64,000 bases of DNA. It comes from Aporrectodea caliginosa (Eukaryota; Annelida; Clitellata; Crassiclitellata; Lumbricidae). Each line of letters starts with the position of its first letter. The stretch's first letter is position 1. Shown here one piece after another: positions 48,436-58,997 of the stretch. Below the pieces are notes generated by a model that saw only the letters and a list, made by a program, of their open reading frames with translations, was not told where the DNA came from and did not search any database. The translations under genes were made by a program, and so were the position numbers. Where the stretch lies: NCBI GenBank assembly GCA_020284085.1, contig JACEVL010000516.1:766501-830500 (forward strand), in the 5' to 3' direction.

Positions 48436-48560
48436 AATAATAATAATAATATTTATTCTTTAATAAAGTGCCTGACAAAACGCACTTAAAACTTATTGCT
48501 GTAGCATGTACATTTATGACGATTAAACAATTCACAAGAACAAAAATCACAGAAGACATA
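48436..48560 (-). mobile_element. SINE-B 3' fragment
   Basis: Reversed (TTA)n, TTTAATAAAGTGCCTGACAA and TACATTTATGACGATTAAAC match the SINE-B 3' body. Confidence 0.6.
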
Positions 48561-50015
48561 AATCAACAAAGTTGTAGCCATGCAAGGTGCAAACTCATTG
48601 TACTTTTGCTGCCACCTAGGGAATGAAAGCATGAGCTAAACACAGAGGGCCTTACGGGAACCTAACCAGCCAGTCCCTGAACACTTCAGGAAAATACAAT
48701 CCAATACAATACAATACAATACATTACTAAATTTAAAGGTCAATACCTCCCTATAGTCTTAGAGCATAATAGCTCTTAAAGCTTTATAAGGTAAATATCT
48801 GTTATATTCTTATAGAATGATATCTAACTTTCTGAATTAATAAGTACACCTGTAGGTTACAAGCTATCCCATATCTTATAAAAGTCACTTTGCAGCCATT
48901 ATAAATTTGTTTAATTTGTAATAACAATGGCCCATTAAATTCCAAACTATTGAGTTAAATGCATTTAATTTCATAAATTGCTCATTCTAAGTGCAAAACC
49001 TTACTAGAAACAACCTGCTCATTGGAGCTCAATAAAGGCAACACCAGATAAGCAAGGGTTCACTCAGGTTCATTTCTGGTTAAGGACAAAGCAGGCAGGA
49101 CACAGACAAGGATACAAGTACAGTACTAGTGCTGTGTAATTGTAAGTGCTTATTTATATAGCACCACTTCAAGTAAACTCATCAGAGGTGCTCTTGGCCT
49201 GACTATGCAAGACGGTGATCATATAGAACATTGGTCTTCAATCACCTGTGAAACAGAGGCATAGAAAGTGGAAGAAGCTTATACCTGAGATGGCATGCAT
49301 GCTCAGGCTCAACCACCTATAGACTTAACTCACTTAAGTACCTAATTCACATTACCACTCAGTTAATGTGATGCTAAAGCTAAAGACTGGGCCTGCAGTT
49401 GGCCACTTAAGAGCAACAGCAATTATTAAATGGGAGGCTGTGTTTTTGAAGAGTCATTCAAATTCACCAAAGCAAATATATTGTGTGCTAATCCAAACAC
49501 CAGTGGCTATCACAACTGATACTAATAACATTAGCACATATAAGAGATTCAGAGGTTGTTTATTTAGCTCTCGTATACTCTCAACAACTTCAAAATTTAC
49601 ATTCTTCCTTGTCAGTGTGGATGCAATTATTCACTTGAAACAAGTTCTTCCAGTCTTATCTTACAGTGGAAACTGTAAGATTAAGCCGCTGGCAGTGCCA
49701 GAAGTGTATACTATAGGTCCTATCTTTTCACCCCAATCCCAGGTTGTGGTTTGTAGCTTGGGAAAATTCACATTCTTTGGGTCAGAAGAACAGCAGTCCC
49801 TTAACCCATTTTAGCCCACAGTTCCACTTCTGGAACAAGGGGGATAAAATGTCACGGGTTACGTACTTTTAACTTCCCACCGGAAGTAATGGACAGGAAG
49901 TGCTTAGCAATAAACAATACATCAATTTTTGGTGAAACTTCATTGAAATTCTTTGTAATTAATCAATTACAATTTTTTTACTTTTTACATTAATTATTTC
50001 CTGTTTCCGTTGGAA

Positions 50016-52230
50016 ATGTCCAGAAGAAGGTAATTATTATAATGTCATTACTTATTTCAAATTTTAATTTCATAACTAATTTCAACGGGAATTACTGTAT
50101 AGAAATTAGTGTAATACATAGAAATTGTCTAAAAGAAATTATCCTGAGGAATTTAGTTCTTTGAACTTTATGTTCCATATGTGGAGCTGTGGGAACCAGC
50201 AGCACCATGGCTAATTGAAATTTGTATTTTTGCTTTCTGTACTCTATGCAATCAAAACGCTCAATAATTCACATACTAACTGCAAATGGAATAATAGTTA
50301 TGGAAGGGGACATATGTATCAAGACTTTGTATCCTTCTATTGGCAACTGTATAACAGCAGTAACAATTATATGTCCTGTTTATGCACACTGTACAGAAAA
50401 TATACGGTAAAGGAAGTGCTGGATGCACTTGACGATCACGAAGATTTCGCAAGTGCTGACATTTTTATTGATCCTCCTCGAGATGGAGTTGACAGTGAAG
50501 AAGACAGTGGAGACGAAGATGAAGGAGGTAACATGAATAACCTAAGTGGCCGTCAACTCATGAGCGCCTGCCAAGGAAGATTGCGAACAAGAAGTAATGA
50601 AATCGTTGAAATGGGAGGTGAAGATTTGGCAACTGGTGACGACGAATTTAGTGGTGATCCCGTGGAATGTGACGATGTAAGTGAAGTCGCTGATTCAGTA
50701 ACAATTACTGAATCTGCTGCGAAAGCAGTCACAACCACAAAACGGAAAACGTTGATTCCACGCAAATGGGTAAAAAAAGACATCCAACCAAACTGGCCTG
50801 ACTTCAACATTCCAGAAAAATCATTCACAATTCCATTGGATCCAGTGACAGCATTTGAATTTTTCTTTGACGATGACATTTGCACCTTTTTGGCCGAGAT
50901 GACAACACTGTACGGAAGAGAGGTAAAGCATGACCATGCTTTTGAGACTGATGCTGAAGAAATAAGATGTTTCTTGGCCATTCTTCTGTTATCTGGGTAT
51001 GTCGATGTGCCGAGATGGAGAATGTTTTGGGAGGTGGACACTGAAACGTTCAATTCCGCAGTTTCACGTGCAATGCGGCGCAACCGTTTTGACACAATCA
51101 AGCGTTACCTTCACTGTTCAGATAACAGCCATCTCCCAGATAATGACAGATTTGGCAAGATGAGATCTCTCATGACGATGCTGAATGAACGCTATCTGAA
51201 CTTTGCAAATCTGAAAGAACACATCTGTGTTGATGAGAGTATGGCGCCATATTACGGTAAACATGGAGCGAAACAGTATATCCATGGTAAACCTGTGAAG
51301 TTTGGCTTCAAGTTCTGGTGTCTCTGTGACCGGTTTGGCTATCTAATTCAATTTGATCCGTACCAAGGTGCGAGCGGTCCTGCTTTTGACAAGAATATTG
51401 GTCTGGGTGCAAGTGTTGTCCTAGATTTGGTATCTGAATTGCCGAGCGTGGTTCCTTTCAAAATATTTGGTGACAGGTATTTCAGTTCACCAAAACTTCT
51501 ACAACATCTTCTGGAAAGAGGTTTTGGCTATACGGGTACTGTCATGGTCAACAGAACAGAAAAATGCCCTGTCAGTCTTCCAAAAAAATCAACGAGAGGA
51601 TCAATGGATTACAGAACTGACGTCAACACTGACAGTCTAGTGGTTGCATGGAATGACCACTCCCCAGTTCACATACTGAGCAATGTTTACGGAGTCAATC
51701 CAATTACATCTTGTCTTCGATGGAACAAATCTGAGAAAAGGAAAATTCCGATCGACATGCCATTTCTTGTGTCTATGTACAACACTTACATGGGCGGAGT
51801 GGATCGCATGGATCAGAACATTGGAAATTATAGAGTTGCTATGAGATCTAAGAAGTGGTGGTGGGCTGTCTTTGTGTTTTGTTTGGAAACTAGCGTCCAC
51901 AATGCATGGCAATTGTATCGCGAAAGTACGGAAGGAAAAGAAATGCCATTGGATTTATTGAAGTTCCGACGAAACATTGTGTTGACCTATTTGCAGAAAT
52001 ACGGAGTTGAACCTACAACTTCCGGACGGCCCGCGGAATCAAGCAGTCACAAAACATTTTCAAAGAAAGTGTTACGAGGGATTCGTTTCGATAGCAAGTC
52101 ACACTACCTTGTAGCAGCTTCGAAGCAAAACCGTTGTGCTAACTGCAAGAAGAATACGAAAAAGAAGTGTGCAAAGTGCAACATTAATCTCCATGAAAGT
52201 TGCTTCCCACACTTTCACAAAACCCACTAG
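50016..52230 (+). CDS. piggyBac transposase, intact, with a probable 14-nt first exon
   Basis: The long open frame (from 50215) has an unlikely N-terminus. A better model starts at 50016 (ATG TCC AGA AGA AG), splices at GTAATT (50030) to an acceptor CTGTACAG ending at 50396, and reads MSRRRKYTVKEVLDALDDHE, a normal piggyBac start. This gives 615 aa. An acidic N-terminal region is followed by the DDE_Tnp_1_7 core. The three catalytic Asp are about 284 (CVDESMAPYYG), 364 (FGDRYFSS) and 474 (GGVDRMDQN). A C-terminal Cys-rich finger (CANCKKNTKKKCAKCN, then HESCFPHFH) fits the domain that binds transposon ends. No stop or frameshift is seen, so the protein may be functional. It is of the PGBD4-like type found in animals. 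Confidence 0.88.
50030..50396 (+). other. Proposed intron in the piggyBac transposase gene
   Basis: GTAATT at the 5' end and a TGTACAG acceptor. Joining AG with A gives an Arg codon and keeps the frame. This is inferred from the fit to piggyBac N-termini, not from transcripts. Confidence 0.65.
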
Positions 52231-52485
52231 ACATGCAAGCTGTGAATTTTTTGCTGTTTAGCTTCACTAGAAACTTCATCAGAACTAAATAAGAAATTAT
52301 CTTACAACAATGTTCATGTACCCTGACATTCCCACAGTTCCACTTCTGGAACAAACATATTTTGTGCAAATTTCTATGGAAAAAATATAATTAAATTTCA
52401 CAGAATATTTTTCCTCTTCATTTTGTCACTAAAGCAATAGTGTAAAAGAATAAAAATGAGAAAAAAAAATTCGGGCTAACCCATG

Positions 52486-52735
52486 GGCAGTCATAGTTAT
52501 GAAGTGTTAGCAACTTCATTTTCTTATAGCCTTGGCTTATAGGGGCCTCTCCTTGCCGTCTTATCTTTCCACTGGCAGTGTATATATGGCCAGTGTACTC
52601 ACTGAAGCTGAGATGGCCAAGAGGCACAAGTGAAGCAGAAATCACTAAATGAATTTCTGCACTGGCGGGCATTTGAACCCTGACCTGAGCTGACCTCTCA
52701 GTTGACCAGTCCAATATGCCAATCAAACACCCCTT
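52486..52735 (-). mobile_element. tRNA-derived SINE, family A
   Basis: The reversed body (CCATGGGCAGTCATAGTTAT, TTCATTTTCTTA, CCGTCTTATCTTTCCACTGG) and a degenerate tRNA head ending near GGGTGTTTGATTGGC. Confidence 0.7.
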
Positions 52736-53009
52736 AGGCTACCTCATAATCTTACTGGGATGTATTTCCCATTATATATAAATGGTGCTTTTGCAGGTCT
52801 TCCCCACTGCACACTATACTAATCGCATCTTTCCTAAGCCTAGTATTCTAATTTAATGGCATTTCATTTACTGTATGTACTTCCTACCGGATTAATTCTA
52901 AGTAATTTCCATTTATGTGCGGATCTAATGTATCATCTATACGCAAATTTAAAGTTCAGCTACGTTTAACATAAGATTAACTCGTGCGCTTGTAATTGAA
53001 TCCGCCTGT

Positions 53010-53350
53010 AATACAAGCAATGGCACAGGGCAGCCTTGGCTTCAGCCCATTAGTATGGGCCATTAAATTTGTCCTATTATTATTATTATTATTATATATT
53101 ATATCATAATTTCTCATTTATATGTTATACATCATAATGTCACATATATTTACATCCTAGCCTGAGGTTATGTCCTAGCCTGGGTTGTCCGAGGTTTATG
53201 TCTGGGAGGTTATATGCGGGGGGGGGGGTTATGTCCGTGACAGTCCGTCTACCTTGTAAATGAATCGGATTGAATCCGCCTGTAATACTAGCAATGGCAC
53301 AGGTCAGCCCTGGCTTCAGCGGGTCAAAGACCCATTACATTTGTCCTAGT
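53010..53350 (+). repeat. Two copies of an interspersed 3'-end module
   Basis: GAATCCGCCTGTAATAC, GCAATGGCACAGG, CTTCAGC and CCATTA..TTTGTCCTA occur at 53010-53100 (with (TTA)n after) and 53272-53350. They are likely 3' ends of a non-LTR element of unknown family. Confidence 0.55.
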
Positions 53351-54661
53351 CAGTAGTCACATCTCAAAAGTATCACACAGCTCTCCACACACAAATCCCT
53401 TAAATTCATTCTTCTTCTTAATTAAAGTCATACTCCAGTCACCCTCAAGGCTGAAACTATAAATATCATCGTTATGGATTTTTCAAATCGTCTTTGTTGC
53501 GTGTCTAGGGCCTTTTCCATTGGCCGTATGATGATAGGCTGTACAGGTGAATTGATTGAGAAAGCGCCAACGGTGAGCACATAGCTTCAACCGCTAAATT
53601 CTTTGTACATAAATCCTTTTTATCAACGGCTCGATTCAAGCTCTAATACCCACCTTTTAAAATCCGAAAATGAAATATTCCTTTCTAAATAAAACAGAAT
53701 ATTTCTTCTGGAATACGAAAACCTTTCGACGCCACAGACGACCAGTAAAACGTCTAATAACCTCGTTGCCTCTCACTGTCGTGGGTCATTCAAAAATTAC
53801 AATTTTAAATAGCGTCAGAAGAATTTCTATAGCGCAAGATTTCGCGGACGAAAAACAAGTCTCTCCTCGCATTATGTTATGTTCGCCATTGCATATAAGC
53901 CTGCTAACAAATGTAATGGCTTCCTGTAGAATTCAAATTTAAACTCATCCAACATGAAGTCCTTTGCATGCTTAGAAAGTGCTGCAGTCTGATTGTCAAA
54001 AAGTACGAGACTCCACCAGGAGTATAACATTGACGTAACACTTATTGAATCCTTCAATGTTAGTATTCAGGGAGCTGCATGACTGATCACCACTAAAAAT
54101 TCAGATCAGTACCAAGAGATAAAGTGTGTATATCGACTACAAAGTCGATATACTGCTTTAACTCGTGCTGTGATGTTATCTGGGGTTACTACTGTTTCTG
54201 CTCGTTCTCTCAAGGCTTTCTTTTTTCGAGGGGCCCTTTGCACTGGAAGCAGTGTTGTGCACGAGACCAAAATTCCAAGACCAAGACCGAGACCAAGACC
54301 GCGGGGTCCAAGACCAAGACCGAGACCGCGTGGTCCAAGACCAAGACCGAGACCAAGACCGCGTGGTCCAAGACCGAGACCGAGACCAAGACCGCGTGGT
54401 CCAAGACCGAGACCGAGACCAAGACCGCATCATCCAGGACCAAGATCTAAGCCTCAAGACCATACACGCAATTCTCAGTTGCAGTGTTATATATTCCCAT
54501 AATTCAGATCAGATGCTTATTATATTTATAGTTATGGTTTTTATCCCCAAGTCTTCGAGGTCTCATGAGGAGCACACTATAGCTAAAGACACTCTCAGTA
54601 GGTGCAGGTGTTGCGGAATAAAAAAAAACTTTGCCAGTAGAGAAAAAGTTTCTACAGTTAC

Positions 54662-56353
54662 ATGAAAAGTAAGCAAAAAAGGAAAGACAAGGTGGGACCA
54701 TTAAAGAACGGCCTGGGCAAGATTGTAACTGAAGATGAAGAAACTGCTGAGATGCTTAATAATTACTTTGGGTCAGTGCTCACGAAGGAAGACATGAAAA
54801 ACATACCAGAGCCAAAGAAATTGTTTGAAGGGAGCGACGACCAGAGGCTGACAGATGTGTTCATCTCCGAAGTGATGGTGGTGAAGATGTTGGAGAACCT
54901 CAAAGAAGATAAAACTCCAGGGATAGATGAGATTCACCCGAGGTTTCTGAAGGAGGTGAGAAATGAAATTGGAGCCATCCTGTCTGGCATATTCAATGAT
55001 TCCATCAAATCAGGCATAATACCAAGGGACTGGAGGGATGCCATCGTCACGCCATTGTTCAAGAAAGGAAGCAGGAGTGACACCAGCAATTACAGACCCG
55101 TCAGTTTAACTTGCATTGTATGCAAGGTGCTGGAGCGGATAGTCAAGGAGAGAATGGTTGAGCATCTAAACAAGAACAGATTAATCAACAACAGCCAGCA
55201 CGGCTTTACAAAGGGACGTTCATGTTTAACAAACCTATTGGATTTCTTCGAGGAGGTATATGATGATCTAGACAGGAATAACTCGGTTGATCTGGTCTAT
55301 TTAGACTTTGCCAAGGCCTTTGACAAGGTGCCACACAAAAGATTAGAAAAAAAACTGCAATCATGTGGAATACAAGGAAGTCTGCTTAAATGGATTAGCA
55401 ACTGGTTAAAGGATAGGAGACAAAGAGTAACGATAAAGGGAAAGAATTCAAGCTGGATCAGTGTCACAAGTGGAGTGCCTCAGGGATCTGTGCTGGGACC
55501 GCTACTTTTTGTAATATATATAAATGATATTGATGATGGAATAATTTCTAAGATCTCGAAGTTTGCGGATGACACAAAACTATGCGCAAAAGTCAACAAC
55601 GAGGAAGAAGCGATAATACTGAGGGAGGACTTGGAAAGATTATACAAATGGTCGGAAGATTGGAATATGCTCTTCAACATTGACAAATGTGCAGTTATGC
55701 ATGTGGGAAGAAAGAACAGAGGTTTTGAGTATGAAATGGGAGACAGGAAATTAAGAACAACAGAAGAAGAGAAAGATCTGGGGATCATAATTCAACAAAG
55801 CGTAAAACCAGCAAGACAATGCCGAGAAGCAGCGACCAAAGCAAACAAGGTACTGGGACAGATCAAAAGAACGGTAATCAGCAGAGACAAAAACATCTTT
55901 TTGAACCTGTACAAAACTCTGGTCAGGCCCCACTTGGAGTATTGTGTTCAAGTATGGAGTCCGTACACAAAAAAAGACAAGGAGGTGCTGGAAAAGGTGC
56001 AACGGAGAGCAACTAAGATGATCAGAGGATTTGGAAAAATGACATATGAAGAGAGACTAGTGAATTGCGGATTAACAACACTGGAAAAAAGAAGATGCAG
56101 AGGAGATCTCATTGAGACATACAAGCTGATGACAAACAAAGAACAAATACCATGCGAAAGATTTTTCCAGTTGGCTGACAGAAGCGGATTACGGGGACAC
56201 CGATTTAAGATCTACAGGAAGTCCGAAGGCAGCACCAAGCAACGATTCTTCAGCAGCAGAGTAGTAACTGCCTGGAATGAGCTGACCGATGAGACTGTTT
56301 CAGTGGAGACAATCGACAGCTTCAAGGTCAGACTCGGACAGATTGGATATTAG
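54662..56353 (+). CDS. CR1/L2-type reverse transcriptase (5' truncated LINE)
   Basis: 563 codons of one unbroken frame coding reverse transcriptase and the C-terminal region of a non-LTR retrotransposon. Seen in order: TPGIDEIHPRFLKE, FKKGSRSDTSNYRPVSLT, QHGFTKGRSC, the first catalytic Asp in YLDFAKAFDKVPH, SGVPQGSVLGPLLFVIYIND, and the KFADDTKL active site. It ends with HLEYCVQVWSPYTKKDKEVL and the natural C-terminus. No APE endonuclease is upstream, so the copy is truncated and could not move by itself. The 3' UTR has a GTGGTTC...GAACCAC hairpin and then (TTA)n. The clade is judged from motifs only. It lies inside the hAT element at 54250-56941. Confidence 0.88.
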   Translation: MKSKQKRKDKVGPLKNGLGKIVTEDEETAEMLNNYFGSVLTKEDMKNIPEPKKLFEGSDDQRLTDVFISEVMVVKMLENLKEDKTPGIDEIHPRFLKEVRNEIGAILSGIFNDSIKSGIIPRDWRDAIVTPLFKKGSRSDTSNYRPVSLTCIVCKVLERIVKERMVEHLNKNRLINNSQHGFTKGRSCLTNLLDFFEEVYDDLDRNNSVDLVYLDFAKAFDKVPHKRLEKKLQSCGIQGSLLKWISNWLKDRRQRVTIKGKNSSWISVTSGVPQGSVLGPLLFVIYINDIDDGIISKISKFADDTKLCAKVNNEEEAIILREDLERLYKWSEDWNMLFNIDKCAVMHVGRKNRGFEYEMGDRKLRTTEEEKDLGIIIQQSVKPARQCREAATKANKVLGQIKRTVISRDKNIFLNLYKTLVRPHLEYCVQVWSPYTKKDKEVLEKVQRRATKMIRGFGKMTYEERLVNCGLTTLEKRRCRGDLIETYKLMTNKEQIPCERFFQLADRSGLRGHRFKIYRKSEGSTKQRFFSSRVVTAWNELTDETVSVETIDSFKVRLGQIGY

Positions 56354-56440
56354 AGACATGTACATTTTAGTGGTGGTTCTCACACAGATGCTAGTCTTCT
56401 GAACCACCGTAAACATCGTTATTATTATTATTATTAAATG
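56354..56440 (+). mobile_element. LINE 3' UTR with hairpin and (TTA)n tail
   Basis: GTGGTTCTCACACAG and TCTTCTGAACCAC can pair as a stem (GTGGTTC/GAACCAC). The tail is ATTATTATTATTATTATTAA. The same 3' end occurs alone at 21540-21620. Confidence 0.75.
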
Positions 56441-56970
56441 CCTGATCTGCATCGCTTGCCCAACTACTGATTTTGCCTCGAGAAACTGCATCAGTGTAAG
56501 CCTAACTATATAGTCACTAAAGCACCAGAAGTCAGGGTTAACTGTGCCTCAACGTTTTGTTGTCGCTTCTGGTAAGAAACGAACAAACGCGGTCCTCTCT
56601 CGCTCTGTCCTATATATATAGGCGGATCATCGCATGAATTCGAAGCTATCTCAGAAGTCCCTTAATAACCGAAAATATCGACAACATTTAACAAATAATC
56701 CACTCTAGTTCCCACCAAAGGCCAAACCAAAGGCGCAAGACCAAGACCAAAGGCGAATGGCCGAGACCAGACGCCCAAGACCAAGACCACACCTTTAAGA
56801 CCAAGACCAAGACCGCACCTTTAAAGACCAAGACCGAGACCAAGACCGGCACATTCGAGACCGAGACCAAGACCAAGACCGCATTTTTCGGTCTCGAGAC
56901 GGTCTCGAGACCAAGACCGCGGTCTCGAGACCACATCACTGACTGGAAGCGCCTCTGATTAGGTTGTACT

Positions 56971-57234
56971 GTGAGAGCACTTTATAAGTCCGTAAATAGA
57001 ATAGAATGCGAATGCGCTTCTGAACACTTGGCTCAGAAAGCAGCCAAACTAGCTACGATGGATTTTGAAGTCATTTCACCTGATTGTTCGAAACAAGTGC
57101 AGAGCCAACAGCATGCTGATTTTGAGAGGCTGATGTCAGATTTAAAGCAGAAGTTCCTTTCATCAAAGCACAAATCAGAATCTATATTCCTACACATGTT
57201 GTTCCAGACAGTTGGACATAAAAAATTAGTTTGA
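56971..57234 (+). pseudogene. Possible decayed coding fragment of unknown family
   Basis: The frame reads LAQKAAKLATMDFEVIS, then ADFERLMSDLKQKFLSSKHK and a stop after VGHKKLV. The FE.L..DLK.KF pattern resembles an uncharacterised transposon-linked protein family of aquatic animals, but this is from memory and weak. The first 35 bp overlap the L2-like 3' end. Confidence 0.25.
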
Positions 57235-57239
57235 TCTTG

Positions 57240-57894
57240 AAAGAAGTTTATCCAGCCGTATTGTCGTCGGAGGGGTGGAGGTTGCTCAGGTTGTAGGGTT
57301 CAACTCGCCAAACATTTTTTCAACCACCTCCGTCAATTCCTAAAATTACCTTGGGGTTACATTACACTCCCCATCACACCTTTCAGTGGTTCAATCACTT
57401 CAATGTATCTTATTTGCTTAATTAATTAAGACTACTGCTTTGTTTTTTCTCAGTTTTATTCATAACACTTTAGTGTTTGTTAAGTCACAAAATGGTTTGC
57501 TAGACCTACAAATCTTCTAAAAAATAAAACTCAAAGAGTTTTCTAGCAAGTATTCTTCATTGTTAGATTTTTACACAGCTAAAGATCGAGTACACCTACA
57601 CCTACTATAATTTAGCACGTACATGTATACCAGTTTTAGGTACAGAAGAAATTCTGGTTGGATCCGGACAATTAAGAATTTTTTAACCCCCCCTCCCTGT
57701 TCAAATTTTACAATTCAAACAATTATTATACATTGAGGAATTCACTTTCATTATACTAATGAAATGTTTTGTAAGCTGTATATATAATTAAACTATTTAG
57801 ATATTAAAGTCACATAACTTACAACACAGTGATTACATTGATTACCCAGTTTTGATCTTGATTTACCTGGACAACAATTGTTTCAAATTAATGC
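57240..57894. other. No gene recognised
   Basis: AT-rich DNA with nothing I can assign. Confidence 0.6.
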
Positions 57895-57899
57895 ATGAC

Positions 57900-58485
57900 T
57901 GCAATTTGTGAGACCATTAAGGACATTATATCACACAATGTAAACTGTTCAAAGCTAACTGACTATTGCAATTCTCTTCTAATACGCCTCCCCAAAGTCT
58001 GCCTGTCCCCTCCCATCCAGTCGATTCTCACTGCTGCTGCCAGGTTGACTGCTCACCTTCTTAAATTCTCTCATATCTCGTTTATAGTCAATCAACTGCA
58101 CTGGCTTCCTCTCACAGCTTGCATTCAGTTCAAAGTGCTTGTCCTGGTCCTTGGTATTGCTCTGAAATGTCTCCGGGGTCACATTCACTCCCTCTTACTG
58201 CAGCTTCTCATTGACCTCTCCGCTCCTTGGACTGGCACGTTCTCTTTGCTCCACGAGTTAGGACCACTATGTCCCAAACTAGATCTTTTGCCACCATTGG
58301 ACCCTCCTTATAAATGCCCATCCTTGATCTCTACATGTTACCATTGTTTCTGGGTCTCTTTCTACATCCTTCTCCCTCCTCAAAACCTTCTTCTACGCAC
58401 AGGGTTCTTGCACTAGGAGCGCTACTGAATGGCCACTGCTGTAAGCGGCACTATAGGCCTTATAAATTAATAAATACAATACAAT
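57900..58485 (+). mobile_element. L2-like LINE C-terminal fragment
   Basis: Codes SKLTDYCNSLLIRLPKVCLS, then HISFIVNQLHWLPLTACIQF and KCLRGHIHSLL, with frame breaks before PPLDPPY. It ends with AGGAGCGCTACTGAATGGCC, an (AATAC)-type tail. A sister 3' end is at 63405-63590. Confidence 0.8.
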
Positions 58486-58997
58486 ATTCTCAGGTCTAAT
58501 TTCTGATTGCCAGTCACATAGTCAATATACACACAAAAACGAAAGCCATGTGACTGGTCCACTAAATATTACCCAATTTAACAGGAGAGCAAATTTCAAG
58601 GAACTTTTGACAATCAACACAATTCGAAACATAGGACTCACAATAAAAATAATTTTATACATGTATTTGTAATCAACACAAGAAACTGTACAGCTGATAA
58701 AATTTAATACAATGTAGTCTAACAATTCTGAAATTATAATCTGCCAAATATTGGTCATCTCAACGTTTCGCAAAATGCCTTTTGAGGTCGCGGTCACAGT
58801 ATCCGTGATAATGACAGAAAGTATTTAAATACCGCAAAATATTTTTCAATCTAATACATCTTACAACACATACTTAAAGTTTCAGCTAATCTGAAATGAT
58901 CTGGTGGGAGATATTAGTTGAGTTGAGGTCGAATAGCAGCATACATTTGCTGTTTTAAAATGCACTCATTTAGATCTGTTAGATACTGTAAGCTTAG

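Larger units (their letters stand above)
43891..49800. other. Repeat-rich intergenic DNA, no host gene recognised
   Basis: Contains the LINE-like pieces listed separately, short 3'-end modules (about 46345-46400, 49143-49195: TTTATATAGCACC, CATCAGAGG), a TAAT run with SINE-B tail at 48436, and (AATAC)n at about 48695-48722. A 148-codon open frame at 49368-49814 has no motif I recognise and is probably chance. Confidence 0.55.
49801..52360 (+). mobile_element. piggyBac transposon
   Basis: Contains a complete transposase gene. The left edge is put at a TTAA (49801-49804) followed by CCCATTTTAGCCC, the usual TTAA-CCC start. A 24-bp sequence, CCCACAGTTCCACTTCTGGA plus ACAA, occurs identically at 49815-49838 and 52331-52354; its core GTTCCActtcTGGAAC is a palindrome. 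The expected right end (GGG-TTAA) is not found, so the right limit is approximate. Confidence 0.7.
54250..56941. mobile_element. hAT-like element with GACC arrays, carrying a LINE
   Basis: Bounded by ACTGGAAG (54242-54249, 56942-56949). Ends are CAGTGTTGTGCACGAGACC and, inverted, CAGTGATGTGGTCTCGAGACC. Both sides have AAGACCGAGACC-type arrays (54270-54450, 56735-56935) in inverted orientation. The inside holds a 5'-truncated LINE, so the hAT part itself is about 0.7-0.9 kb. Confidence 0.85.
54165..57005 (+). mobile_element. L2-like 3' end split by the hAT element
   Basis: The left part (about 54165-54249: CTCAAGGCTTTCTTTTTTCG, CACTGGAAG) and right part (56942-57005: ACTGGAAGCGCCTCTGATTA, GAGCACTTTATAAGTCC) rejoin into one L2-type 3' end like those at 45960-46075 and 63530-63590. 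Confidence 0.7.

Noticed and set aside
49368..49814. 148-codon frame upstream of piggyBac
   Set aside because: No recognisable motif or homology. It crosses the proposed TTAA edge of the piggyBac element, so it cannot be an old host exon as it stands.
54170..54665. Arg/Pro- or Asp/Arg-repeat open frames
   Set aside because: They are translations of the AAGACCGAGACC array of the hAT element, not a protein.
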